Under the pieces are notes generated by a model. That model ran no database searches and was not told where the DNA came from. It saw only the letters and a program-made list of their open reading frames with translations. From assembly GCA_002436105.1 (NCBI GenBank), contig DIXU01000009.1, positions 186,001-250,000 on the forward strand: a stretch of DNA of 64,000 nt, in the 5' to 3' direction. Positions 36,576 through 47,813 of the stretch are shown piece by piece. How positions within the stretch are numbered: the stretch's first letter is position 1; every line of letters starts with the position of its first letter. The DNA is from Candidatus Aminicenantes bacterium UBA6072 (lineage in GTDB: Bacteria; Acidobacteriota; Aminicenantia; UBA2199). A program made the translations under genes and the position numbers.

Positions 36576-37484
36576 TCAGACCAGGAAAAGCATGACCACC
36601 CCCAGCAGGGCGACCAGCGTGCCGATGATCGCCCGCGAGGTGATCTTCTCCCTGAACAGGAAATGGGAGACCGGCAGCAGCATCACCGGGGTCAGCGACA
36701 TCAGCGTCGAGGCGACGCCGATATGGGCGTGAGCAATGGCCACCAAAGAGAGGATGACGCCCAGAACAGGGCCGGTCAGCGAGCCGGCGGTGATCTGCAG
36801 CAGCGCCCTGTTGTCCTTCATCGCGGCCAGGTGGCCGCGCAGCTTCCCCTGGAAGAAGTTGAGGAGCGCCAGCAGCAGGCCGGCGACGCCGACGCGGACC
36901 AGGGTAGCGGAAATGGCCGAGTAATCGCCGGCCAGCCCCAGCCGCGAGAACAGCAGCCCCAGCGCCTGCCCCGCCGCGCCGCCCACCGCCAGCCATATGC
37001 CCAGGGATTTTTTCCGCGGCAGCGCGGATACGGGATCGCTTCCCGGCGCCGTCCGTTCCGCCACCACCCAGGCGACGCCGCCGATGGTCACCAGGATGCT
37101 GGCGATCTCCAGGACGCGCAGCGTCTCGCCCAGGAACGCCCAGGCCAGGAAAGCCCCGAAGACCGGCACCAGCAGCGCCAGCAGCATGGTCCGGCGCGGG
37201 CCGATGAGCAGGAAGGATTCGAACAGCATGGCGTCGCCGATGACGAAGCCGATCACGCCGGAGAGCCCCAAATAGAAAAACCGGTCGAGCTCGATATCCA
37301 GGGGCAACGGCGTGCCGAACAAGGCCCAATTCAGCAGCATCAGGGCCGGCAAGGCGATCCACAGGCGCACGGAGTTGACGGCGGACGAGCCCACCCGCTT
37401 CCCGGCCAGGGTGAAGACCACCGAGTTGAACGACCAGCAGGCCGCCGTCAGCAACGCCGCGATCTCGCCAATTATCTGGGACAT
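36576..37484 (-). CDS. EamA-family (DMT superfamily) transporter
   Basis: A 302-residue inner-membrane protein with ten predicted membrane segments arranged as two EamA repeats. The first repeat includes CWSFNSVVFTLAGKRVG and LGETLRVLEIASILVTIGGV. The second ends with SLTPVMLLPVSHFLFREKIT and the typical IIGTLVALLGVVMLFL. Such proteins export amino acids or other metabolites; the substrate is not deducible. Confidence 0.88.
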   Translation of the reverse strand: MSQIIGEIAALLTAACWSFNSVVFTLAGKRVGSSAVNSVRLWIALPALMLLNWALFGTPLPLDIELDRFFYLGLSGVIGFVIGDAMLFESFLLIGPRRTMLLALLVPVFGAFLAWAFLGETLRVLEIASILVTIGGVAWVVAERTAPGSDPVSALPRKKSLGIWLAVGGAAGQALGLLFSRLGLAGDYSAISATLVRVGVAGLLLALLNFFQGKLRGHLAAMKDNRALLQITAGSLTGPVLGVILSLVAIAHAHIGVASTLMSLTPVMLLPVSHFLFREKITSRAIIGTLVALLGVVMLFLV

Positions 37485-37518
37485 GTGAATTCCCCTCGGG
37501 AATCATTCGGAAAGCCGC

Positions 37519-37527
37519 ATTATATCA
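37519..37527 (-). promoter_or_regulatory. Extended -10 promoter for the EamA transporter gene
   Basis: On the minus strand, TGA directly precedes a perfect TATAAT (37519-37524). The -35 region is weak, typical of extended -10 promoters. It lies 35 nt before the start codon. Confidence 0.45.
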
Positions 37528-37685
37528 GGAATCACGGTCATGCATAAGAAGGCGGATCGCCCTGGGTGCTCCCTCCCGGATCATGCGCCGAGTCCTCCGG
37601 GCAAAAAGCGTCATGCGGCAGGGAGGAAAGACCGCCGCAGGGAAAACGTTTTTAAAGGGCCCGGCTGCGGCTGTTTGCGCCCGGC

Positions 37686-39836
37686 TTACTGCAGGGCGAA
37701 GGGGGCATCGCTGGCATCGGCGATCTCGGTACCGATCTCGCGGACGCGAATGAGATAGCCGGTCCCGGCCGGTGCGAGTCCACCCTCGGTTGAACCGGCC
37801 GTCCAGTCGAGGACACCGAGAAGCGGGTCCACTTTATCGGCGATGACCCCCACTTGCGCCCCCCCCCGCCACAGGGTGATCCGCAGCAGGCCCAATCCGC
37901 CGGCTCGCCAGGAAATGGGCGCAGCGCTGCCGATGCCCAGGTTCTCGCCGCCATTGGGAGACAGCACCCGCAGCTTGACCAGGGAAAAAGGGGCATCGCA
38001 GGCATCGTTCGTGATCCCGGGCGCCTTGATCTTGATCCTGTAGCCGCCATCCACGAGCGCCGAACCGCCGATATAATCGCCGACCCGCCACATGTAGGCG
38101 CCGGACAGGGGATCGAGGTTTTCCGCGATGGTGCCGATCAGAACCCCGTCCCGCCACAGGAACATCTGCAAGGGCTTCGAAATCCCGGTCGTTTCCCAGG
38201 AAATCCGACGGAATGTTTTCTTGTTCAGCCTTTCGCCGCCATTGGGGCTGACGACGGCGATGGAGGGTTCGCCCCTGACCAACTCGATGCCGCTCCCGGT
38301 GCCGAGGTTCCGCGAATACTGCCGATCGACGGCATTGTTCCAGTGTTCGTGGACCCCCAGGTTCTGCAGGGGGGTGCCGTCTCCCTCCGGATCGTACACC
38401 GATCCCGAGGGTGGGCTGCCGGCCTGGGCCGCCTCGTGCAGGTAATTGCAGGTGTTGGCGGTCATGGCCGCGACCTGCATGGCGGGCTCGTTGCGGAGAA
38501 AATCCAGTCCGACGGAGTCGATGGCCACCGGATCCAGGGATACCAGCAGGCTGGAGAAGTAGCCGTTGTCAAGGGATTGCCAGCGGCTGATGGTCTTGGA
38601 GCCCTGGTGAACGGCCGTGTACAAGCCGTCCATGACATAAAGAACGGTCTTGCCGCCCAGCTGCCCGTGCCCGGTCAGGACCGGGTGGCAATGGGGATCG
38701 CCGATCTCATTGACGGGATTCTTGACGGTGCCGAAGCCGTGCAGCAGGCTGGGGGAAAAAGCCGTGCCGTTAAAGACCGATCCAAAATTGTTCTTGCCGG
38801 CCAGGGTGACGCCGAAGAGCTCGTGGGCACGGAGCAGCGAGAGGTTGATGATGTACCCGGCCTCGGTGAAGCAAGTGGGCGGGTAATGATCCGGGATGGC
38901 GGCGGCGGCTGGATCGGGCTTGACGAACCGGATGGCATGGGCGTAATCGGGGCTGGCCGCCGATCGGCCGTTCTTGCTCAGATCGGGCCTGACCACGAAA
39001 TTCACCGCCTGGAAATGGGGGTCGGGATTGCCGCGGATCTTGTCGAAGATCGGATCCCCGATATAGCGCGAGGCATCGGCGATGGTGATGTCGGCGCCGG
39101 CCACGCCGGCCGTCCCGATCAGCTGGCTGACCAGGGCGTAGACCAGATGCGGGCTTTGAAATCCTCCGTTGTCCCAAGTGCCGCTGAAATCCTGGTTGCC
39201 GTTGATCTTGATGACGATCTTTTCCCCGGCCTGGTAGCCGCGGTCGCCGCGGCCCCTGGACACGTTGGAGAAACGGAACAGGGCCTGCCAGGCGACGGAG
39301 TTCGTGGACGTGCCGCTGATCAGCTGCAGCGAGCGCGAGAGCATGCTGCTGACGGCGAACTGGCTGGTGTTGCCGTCGCTCCACCAGAAACCGCTGGCTC
39401 CGTCCCAGGGGGTGGCATTGGTGTCGCGTACCCAGACGACGCGGCCCGGGAAAATTCCCCTGGCCGTGCCGACCGGCTGATTGGGGGCATCGCTGGGCAT
39501 GAAGCCCTGAACAGCGATCTCCGCTTGCGCCTCGGGCGCCAGATAAGGCGCCGCCACCGCCATCAAGGCGATGCCCGACAGGGCGATGATCGGCATGCGC
39601 AAGCGGACGGCATGCCGGTTCAGGCGCTGCAGCAAAACGGCCGGGACGAGCATGGCCAGGAGGTAAGTGAGAAACCCGCCTCCCAGTCCGGCGGCCACCC
39701 GCTGGCAGGGGTAGGCCGCCCGCGAGGGTTTGGGGACGACACGGATAAGGAACCAGATCAGGGCCAGCAGGCCCAGCAGCGGAAAAAGAGGCACCGCTGC
39801 CTTGCGCGCAATCTTTTGCATGGTCTTCTTGTTCAT
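37686..39836 (-). CDS. Membrane-anchored DUF362 protein with C-terminal Ig-like domains
   Basis: A 716-residue protein with about three membrane segments in the first 105 residues, then an extracytoplasmic DUF362 domain (about 110-500). It shows the family phrases EKIVIKINGN, INLSLLRAHELFGVTLAGKNNFGS and DPVAIDSVGLDFL. Two beta-sandwich repeats at the C-terminus each begin with a SPNGGE motif (VVSPNGGERLNKK and VLSPNGGENLGIG), of the Kre9/KNH-like secreted type. No ferredoxin cysteine motif is seen, unlike many DUF362 proteins. The ATG at 39836 is 8 nt after AGGG; a GTG three codons earlier is an alternative. Function unknown. Confidence 0.82.
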   Translation of the reverse strand: MNKKTMQKIARKAAVPLFPLLGLLALIWFLIRVVPKPSRAAYPCQRVAAGLGGGFLTYLLAMLVPAVLLQRLNRHAVRLRMPIIALSGIALMAVAAPYLAPEAQAEIAVQGFMPSDAPNQPVGTARGIFPGRVVWVRDTNATPWDGASGFWWSDGNTSQFAVSSMLSRSLQLISGTSTNSVAWQALFRFSNVSRGRGDRGYQAGEKIVIKINGNQDFSGTWDNGGFQSPHLVYALVSQLIGTAGVAGADITIADASRYIGDPIFDKIRGNPDPHFQAVNFVVRPDLSKNGRSAASPDYAHAIRFVKPDPAAAAIPDHYPPTCFTEAGYIINLSLLRAHELFGVTLAGKNNFGSVFNGTAFSPSLLHGFGTVKNPVNEIGDPHCHPVLTGHGQLGGKTVLYVMDGLYTAVHQGSKTISRWQSLDNGYFSSLLVSLDPVAIDSVGLDFLRNEPAMQVAAMTANTCNYLHEAAQAGSPPSGSVYDPEGDGTPLQNLGVHEHWNNAVDRQYSRNLGTGSGIELVRGEPSIAVVSPNGGERLNKKTFRRISWETTGISKPLQMFLWRDGVLIGTIAENLDPLSGAYMWRVGDYIGGSALVDGGYRIKIKAPGITNDACDAPFSLVKLRVLSPNGGENLGIGSAAPISWRAGGLGLLRITLWRGGAQVGVIADKVDPLLGVLDWTAGSTEGGLAPAGTGYLIRVREIGTEIADASDAPFALQ

Positions 39837-39875
39837 GCTGTTCACCCTGCCTTATTTATAACCTTGGCAGTTACA

Positions 39876-39903
39876 TATATAGCACAATTCCAGATATTTG
39901 CAA
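39876..39903 (-). promoter_or_regulatory. Promoter for the DUF362 gene
   Basis: On the minus strand, TTGCAA (39898-39903) and TATATA (39876-39881) are separated by 16 nt in an AT-rich pocket between two GC-rich genes. Confidence 0.42.
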
Positions 39904-39973
39904 CATATTCCCGCAACGGCTGCAAAAAGGAATCAAAATGGCCGCTCGGGCGGCCCGGGCCAGGCCTTGCGCC

Positions 39974-40516
39974 TCAAACTCCAGGCGGAAGCTTGGCGCG
40001 CATCAGTTCCCGAAGGCTGAATTTCCTGCCGTCGGCGATGAAGGTCCCGTCGCCGACGGCATGGAACGTTCGCCGCTCCCGGCGCTTCGGGTCGATCCAG
40101 GCGCGCAAGGCTTCCAGGACAAAGATGTCGTGCTTCCTGATATGGTCGACGACGCGGCACTCGATGTTGGCCAGGCACTCGGCGACCAGCGGCGCCTTGA
40201 CCGCCTTGGCCTTGACCGGCGTCAGGCCGAACTTCACGAACTTGTCGGTGTCGGAGCCGGAACAGGCGCCGATGGCCACGACCTTGCGCGCCAGGTCGAC
40301 TCCGGGCACGGCGATCACGCACTCGCGCTCACGGACCAGCGCCTTGTAAGAGTGGTTCCATGCTCCGGTGACGAAGGCCATGCGCGGCGTGAAGTCCATG
40401 ACCATGTGCCAGGAGAGGGTCATGACGTTGCTGCGGTCGCCGAGGGCCGTGGTCAGCAGCACCACCGGCCCCGGCTCCAGCAACATGAACGCCTTGCGCA
40501 GCGGCAGCGCTTGCAT
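39974..40516 (-). CDS. Flavin reductase-like FMN-binding protein
   Basis: A 180-residue protein with the split-barrel flavin reductase fold: PGPVVLLTTALGDRSNVMTLSWHMVMDFTP, then a RECVIAVPGVDLARKVVAIGACSG segment and LANIECRVVD. It likely binds FMN and takes part in a cytoplasmic redox step; the partner is unknown. The ATG at 40516 lies nine bases after GGAG. An ATG three codons earlier touches the site and is less likely. It follows the S41 protease gene by 28 nt and may be co-transcribed. Confidence 0.85.
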   Translation of the reverse strand: MQALPLRKAFMLLEPGPVVLLTTALGDRSNVMTLSWHMVMDFTPRMAFVTGAWNHSYKALVRERECVIAVPGVDLARKVVAIGACSGSDTDKFVKFGLTPVKAKAVKAPLVAECLANIECRVVDHIRKHDIFVLEALRAWIDPKRRERRTFHAVGDGTFIADGRKFSLRELMRAKLPPGV

Positions 40517-40544
40517 TGCGCTCATCTCCGTCGCTATTCCCCGG

Positions 40545-43793
<3,249 letters not shown>

Positions 43794-43947
43794 GGTCCAC
43801 CTCCATGACTTATTTTCCCGCACCCAAGGCGGGGCTGACAGATTCATTCGCTTATTACTCACTTTCGGCGGAAAAAGTTTAGCATGCGGCCGGCTCGCCG
43901 GAAGAAAAACGGGGCGTGACCTTTCCCGGGGAGCTGGCCACCGCGCT

Positions 43948-44298
43948 TCAGCGCCGGTTGCCGATGCAGGAACAGAATCCATGGAAGATGGCGCAGATCC
44001 CCCCCAGGATCGAAAAGAGCCCCCAAAAAAGCGGGCGTCCCAAGATATGGGCCGGAGTGGGCTGGGAAACCGGCAGCAGGTAGATACCCCAGGTCACCAG
44101 GTAGCAGCCGGCGATGACCGCGCCGTGGCCGAAAAGCAGCAGGGCCGTCCGCCCGCCCCTGATCCCCAGGTAGACCAGCGAAGCGCCCATGAATACCGCC
44201 ATAAGCCCCAGGCCGGTCCCTCCCATGAAAAAAAGAACGATCCCGGCCAGGAATGCGATCGCGCCTGTTCCCAGGTCAATCCAACTGTTGACTTTCAC
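43948..44298 (-). CDS. Small four-helix membrane protein of unknown function
   Basis: A 116-residue protein with about four membrane segments (TGAIAFLAGIVLFFMGG, GLGLMAVFMGASLVYLG, ALLLFGHGAVIAGCYLV, LFWGLFSILGGICAIFHG) and little loop sequence. No family is recognised. The start is a GTG at 44298, 7 nt after GGAGGA; another GTG two codons earlier is possible. It follows the cyclase gene by 25 nt. Confidence 0.6.
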   Translation of the reverse strand: MKVNSWIDLGTGAIAFLAGIVLFFMGGTGLGLMAVFMGASLVYLGIRGGRTALLLFGHGAVIAGCYLVTWGIYLLPVSQPTPAHILGRPLFWGLFSILGGICAIFHGFCSCIGNRR

Positions 44299-44323
44299 GT
44301 TCACGTCCTCCCCGCCATCCGCA

Positions 44324-45388
44324 CTATTTTTCCCCGCCCCGCGGCGAACCGATGCCCGATGCCGTTCCCCATTCCACGGCCGAAACCGCCAGCGGCCGCT
44401 GCTTTCCCCTGAGGACGATCTCCGGCAGCGGCCGCACGACGATCTCCGGCCCGGGATTCATCTGTTCCAGCGCCTCGAGCGAAACGATCAGGGAGCGGTT
44501 CAATTCACGGCAGGCATCCACCATGCGGGCGGTTGTGTTCAGCACGTCGCCGACAAAGGCGATCTCCTTGCGGATGAAGCCCATTTCCCCGGTCACCACC
44601 ATACCGCCGTGCACGGCCGCCCGAAAACGGGGCAGCTCGTCATAACGTTTCAGGTAGGTTGCGCTTTTCCGGGCCACGATCTCTCGGGTCATGAAGAAAC
44701 AGCGCAGCGGCGCCGCATGGCGCGCCCCGTGCTTCATCTTCCAACTGACGATCGCCTCGTCGCCCACGTATTTGTAGATCTCCCCCCGGGTGGCGATGAC
44801 TGGTTCGGCGAGATCGTGATAAAAATCGTTCAGCAGCGAGAGATATTTTTTATGGCCCAGTTTCTCGGCCAGCGCCGTGGAATCGGCCAGGTCCAGGAAC
44901 ATGAAGAGCCGCTTCTGCTCGAAAGGATGGTTGTAGCGGCCGGCAAGAATTTTGAAGAGGAAATTCTTTCCCAGCAGGGTGTCGAACATCTCCACGACAT
45001 GGAACAGAAAACTCAGGGCGAAACCGAAGGCCATTCCGACCAGGATGATCTCATGGACCTGAGGGTGGCTCAGGATGCGCAGCACTGCCGTGGCGCGGAA
45101 ACCGTTCAGGATCAGCAGGGCCATGAAGATGGCACCGGCGATGCTCAGGATATGGGCCAGGGTGTTGACGAGGAGCATCAGGAACATGTTTTTCCTGCGC
45201 AGGCGCTTCTTTATGAAATCGGAAAAAAGCGAGATGTAGGCATAGACCTGCAGTCCGGTCAACAAGCCGAACAGGCAATTGACCCGGCTGGCCCCAAGAA
45301 ACAGGCAGGAGAAGAAAGCGGAGACGGCCGCGGAAACGAGCAGTCCCAGCGCGCAATTGACGGCAAGCTCCCGGCGCACGGAATTCAT
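44324..45388 (-). CDS. Membrane-bound class III adenylate/guanylate cyclase
   Basis: A 354-residue protein with four predicted membrane segments in the first 130 residues and a C-terminal class III cyclase domain. Both metal-binding aspartates are visible, Asp166 in MFLDLADST and Asp210 in YKYVGDEA, and FVGDVLNTTARM supplies the conserved transition-state region. The product nucleotide cannot be assigned with confidence from the motifs. Its ATG overlaps the TGA of the DUF169 gene (ATGA), suggesting coupled synthesis. Confidence 0.88.
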   Translation of the reverse strand: MNSVRRELAVNCALGLLVSAAVSAFFSCLFLGASRVNCLFGLLTGLQVYAYISLFSDFIKKRLRRKNMFLMLLVNTLAHILSIAGAIFMALLILNGFRATAVLRILSHPQVHEIILVGMAFGFALSFLFHVVEMFDTLLGKNFLFKILAGRYNHPFEQKRLFMFLDLADSTALAEKLGHKKYLSLLNDFYHDLAEPVIATRGEIYKYVGDEAIVSWKMKHGARHAAPLRCFFMTREIVARKSATYLKRYDELPRFRAAVHGGMVVTGEMGFIRKEIAFVGDVLNTTARMVDACRELNRSLIVSLEALEQMNPGPEIVVRPLPEIVLRGKQRPLAVSAVEWGTASGIGSPRGGEK

Positions 45389-46134
45389 GGCTGTTCCAGG
45401 CGGCGCATTACCTTTTCCCAGGAGCGGGTGATCACGAAGCTCTCCGCCAAATCGGCGATCATGCCCTCGAGTTTTCTCATCGGCACGGCAAAGGTGAGCT
45501 CGCCGGCGCCCACGGCGGGGCGGGCCGAAACATCGAACATGCCCAGGACGCACTTCGGGCTTTCTTTCTGGTTTTCAAGGAAGGGATACTGGATCACGGA
45601 GCCGCAACCGGCCGAAAAGGGGGCGATCACGCCGAAAGGGTCGGTCTCCGCGAAGTTGGCCAGAGTGAACAGACCGGAAAGGACATCGGGCTTGGCGAAG
45701 AAGATCGCCGCCTCGGGGCGGTCGCCCTCGGCGATGAAGTCCCAGCGCTTCAGGACCAGGTATTTTGCCGGTGCCCGCCAATCGGGCCAGTTGCGCATGA
45801 GTTCTTTCACGATAGCGGGCGACTTCTTGTAGCGCTCCCCCTCCATCTTTCCAGGGATGCCGATCGACAGGAAAAACTCGAAATCGGGCCGCTGCGCCAC
45901 GGGGAAACCGCAAAAGCGCTTGCCGCAGCCCAGCGCCGGCTCGTCCAGGCACAGCGATTCCCCTTTTCTGGCCCGGGCCAGGTAGCCCATGAAGCAATGC
46001 CAGCCTTTGCTTTTCGGCTCGGGCTGGATTCCCGGCGGAGGCTCGTCGGCAAAGAAAAAGGTCACGGGCAGCTCGGCCCCGGGGAAGTATTTCGCGAAAC
46101 CGTCAACCAGGGCCTGCTGGAGTTTTTGCTTCAT
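45385..46134 (-). CDS. DUF169 family protein
   Basis: A 249-residue cytoplasmic protein with the DUF169 pattern: WHCFMGYLARARKGESLCLDEPALGCGKRFCGF, a central RNWPDWRAPAKYLVLKRWD, and the late AGCGSVIQYPFLENQ. Conserved cysteines (in SLCLDE, LGCGKRFCG, SAGCGS) suggest metal or cluster binding, but the biochemical role of the family is not established. No Shine-Dalgarno is present; a promoter sits 6 nt before the ATG. The cyclase gene is translationally coupled behind it. Confidence 0.85.
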   Translation of the reverse strand: MKQKLQQALVDGFAKYFPGAELPVTFFFADEPPPGIQPEPKSKGWHCFMGYLARARKGESLCLDEPALGCGKRFCGFPVAQRPDFEFFLSIGIPGKMEGERYKKSPAIVKELMRNWPDWRAPAKYLVLKRWDFIAEGDRPEAAIFFAKPDVLSGLFTLANFAETDPFGVIAPFSAGCGSVIQYPFLENQKESPKCVLGMFDVSARPAVGAGELTFAVPMRKLEGMIADLAESFVITRSWEKVMRRLEQP

Positions 46135-46140
46135 GAAACG

Positions 46141-46169
46141 ATTGTACGGATGCGTCCCGGAATTTGCAA
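46141..46169 (-). promoter_or_regulatory. Promoter giving a candidate leaderless DUF169-cyclase transcript
   Basis: On the minus strand, TTGCAA (46164-46169) and TACAAT (46141-46146) are separated by 17 nt, and only 6 nt separate the -10 from the ATG at 46134. Confidence 0.5.
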
Positions 46170-46244
46170 CCACTCCCCCTGCCGGGAATGCGCTGCGCCG
46201 GCGGAGGGGTGCGCATGAAAATCAAAACCGGCGGGACGTCGGGC

Positions 46245-46273
46245 TTGATTTTTCGTTTTCAATCGACTACGAT
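46245..46273 (+). promoter_or_regulatory. Promoter for the exported protein gene at 46.3 kb
   Basis: TTGATT (46245-46250) and TACGAT (46268-46273) are separated by 17 nt, 21 nt before the start codon. Confidence 0.5.
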
Positions 46274-46294
46274 TCACAACGCTCAGGGGGGCGC

Positions 46295-46753
46295 ATGAAA
46301 AAAACAGCTTTTATCCTCTTCGCCGTCGCCTGCGCGGGCCTGGCCCCGGCGCAGAACATCGACGTCAGCGCCAATGCCGGCATACTCACCCGCAGCGACT
46401 TCAAGTTCGATCCCCTGGTCCTGTCGGGGAACGTCACCTTCGACATCTCCGTCGGCAGGTTCATCCTGCTCAGTCCCGAGTGCACTCTGTACACCGACAG
46501 CAAGTTCACGACCGATTCGCTGGTCCTCGCCCCCGGCGGCACGGTCAATTTCACGACCGGCCAGCTCTTTCTCGGCGGCGGCGTCATCAAGGAGATCTGG
46601 CTAAAGTCCAGCGCTGTCTCCCTCCCCCTGGAACTGAAGCTGCAGGCCGGGGTCCGCGCCAGCAAGTTCCGCCTCGGCGCCTACATGCTGACCTTCTTCG
46701 AGGAGATGTTCAACGACATTTCCTTCGGCTTTACCATCGGCTTCGCGCTGTAG
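46295..46753 (+). CDS. Exported beta-rich protein, possible small outer-membrane barrel
   Basis: A 152-residue protein with a signal peptide (about 1-19, ILFAVACAGLAPAQ). Alternating polar/hydrophobic strands follow (NVTFDISVGRFILLSPECTL, TVNFTTGQLFLGGGVIKEI) and the protein ends in ISFGFTIGFAL, an aromatic/aliphatic final strand like those of outer-membrane beta-barrels. No specific family is recognised. The ATG follows AGGGGG. Confidence 0.62.
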   Translation: MKKTAFILFAVACAGLAPAQNIDVSANAGILTRSDFKFDPLVLSGNVTFDISVGRFILLSPECTLYTDSKFTTDSLVLAPGGTVNFTTGQLFLGGGVIKEIWLKSSAVSLPLELKLQAGVRASKFRLGAYMLTFFEEMFNDISFGFTIGFAL

Positions 46754-46883
46754 GCGGAAACGGCCCCGGAAAAGACCGCCGCCCGGGAATGGTTCGACTT
46801 GCAATCCTTCCCCTGTTCAGGCAATATGATGCTTGCTTGTATCAGCGCGCGGTTTTCAATATGAGCAACCAGGAGGGAACAAC

Positions 46884-47690
46884 ATGCCAGACAAGGGTAC
46901 GAAAAAGAAATTGACCCGGGTGGAAGGCGGGGAAGCTTCATCCGCCGCCAGGGAGACCAGGACGTTCGTCGCCAGCGACGAAAGCAGGGCCAAGGCGAGG
47001 AAGTTCCGCATATTCGCCCTCCTTTCCTGGGTCGTGGCCATCGGCCTCGAGGTCGGCGCCATCCTGCTGCTGCAGAAGCCGCCGGTCACCATGTGGCTGC
47101 TCATCGTCCTGATCGTCGCCGACCTGGTCTTCGCCGTCGTCGGCTCGCTGCTGTGGAAAAAGGCCAACCGCTTCGATCCCGCCTCGGAAAAGGAGAAGTT
47201 CAAGTTCTTCGTGCAGAACCAGCTGGGCGCGATCATCGCCGTCATCGCCTTCCTGCCCCTGGTCATCCTGATCTTCACCAACAAGGACCTGAAGGGCAAG
47301 CAGAAGGGGCTGGTCGGCGCGGTCGCCGTCGTGGCCATGCTGATCGCCGGCTTCGTCGGCGTCGACTTCAACCCGCCGTCGCAGGAGCAGTACGCCCAGC
47401 AGATCGAGCAGGTCAAGTCGCTTGGCGCCGAACATATCTACTGGACCAAATCCGGGACACGCTTTCACCTTTACCAGGACTGCCAGCACATCAACACCCG
47501 CAAGACCGACGAGATTTTCCAGGGAACCGTGCCCCAGGCCCGGGAGCTGAAGAACATCACCGAGCTGTGCAAGACCTGCGAAGGGCGCTGGAAAAAGGAG
47601 CACGTCGCCGTTGAGAGCCCGGTGCCGGAGATCCAGATCCCGGAGACGGAGTTGCCGGCGGGCGACGCCGTGCCCGTGCCCGTCAACTAA
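46884..47690 (+). CDS. Membrane protein with an Ada-like zinc-binding motif
   Basis: A 268-residue protein with a charged cytoplasmic N-terminus and four predicted membrane segments (about 41-60, 67-86, 112-130, 145-163). The C-terminal domain shows SGTRFHLYQDCQHI followed by ITELCKTCEGRW. The FH-x4-C spacing and later C-x2-C resemble the metal-binding module of Ada-type proteins, so a bound zinc is plausible. The tail is Pro/Glu-rich. The start follows AGGAGGG. Function unknown. Confidence 0.65.
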   Translation: MPDKGTKKKLTRVEGGEASSAARETRTFVASDESRAKARKFRIFALLSWVVAIGLEVGAILLLQKPPVTMWLLIVLIVADLVFAVVGSLLWKKANRFDPASEKEKFKFFVQNQLGAIIAVIAFLPLVILIFTNKDLKGKQKGLVGAVAVVAMLIAGFVGVDFNPPSQEQYAQQIEQVKSLGAEHIYWTKSGTRFHLYQDCQHINTRKTDEIFQGTVPQARELKNITELCKTCEGRWKKEHVAVESPVPEIQIPETELPAGDAVPVPVN

Positions 47691-47813
47691 GCGGCTCTTC
47701 CCTGCATTCCCGGAGCCGCCGGTTGCGGCGGCCGGACAGGCCGCAGCCGGGGGCAGTCAGGCTGAATAGGGCGGTCGCTGCCGCGGGAGAGGACCGCCGG
47801 CGGCCGCCGAGTC

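Noticed and set aside
40516..40525. ATG at 40525 as the start of the flavin reductase-like gene
   Set aside because: The GGAG touches this ATG with no spacer, while the ATG at 40516 has a normal 9-nt distance. It remains a possible alternative.
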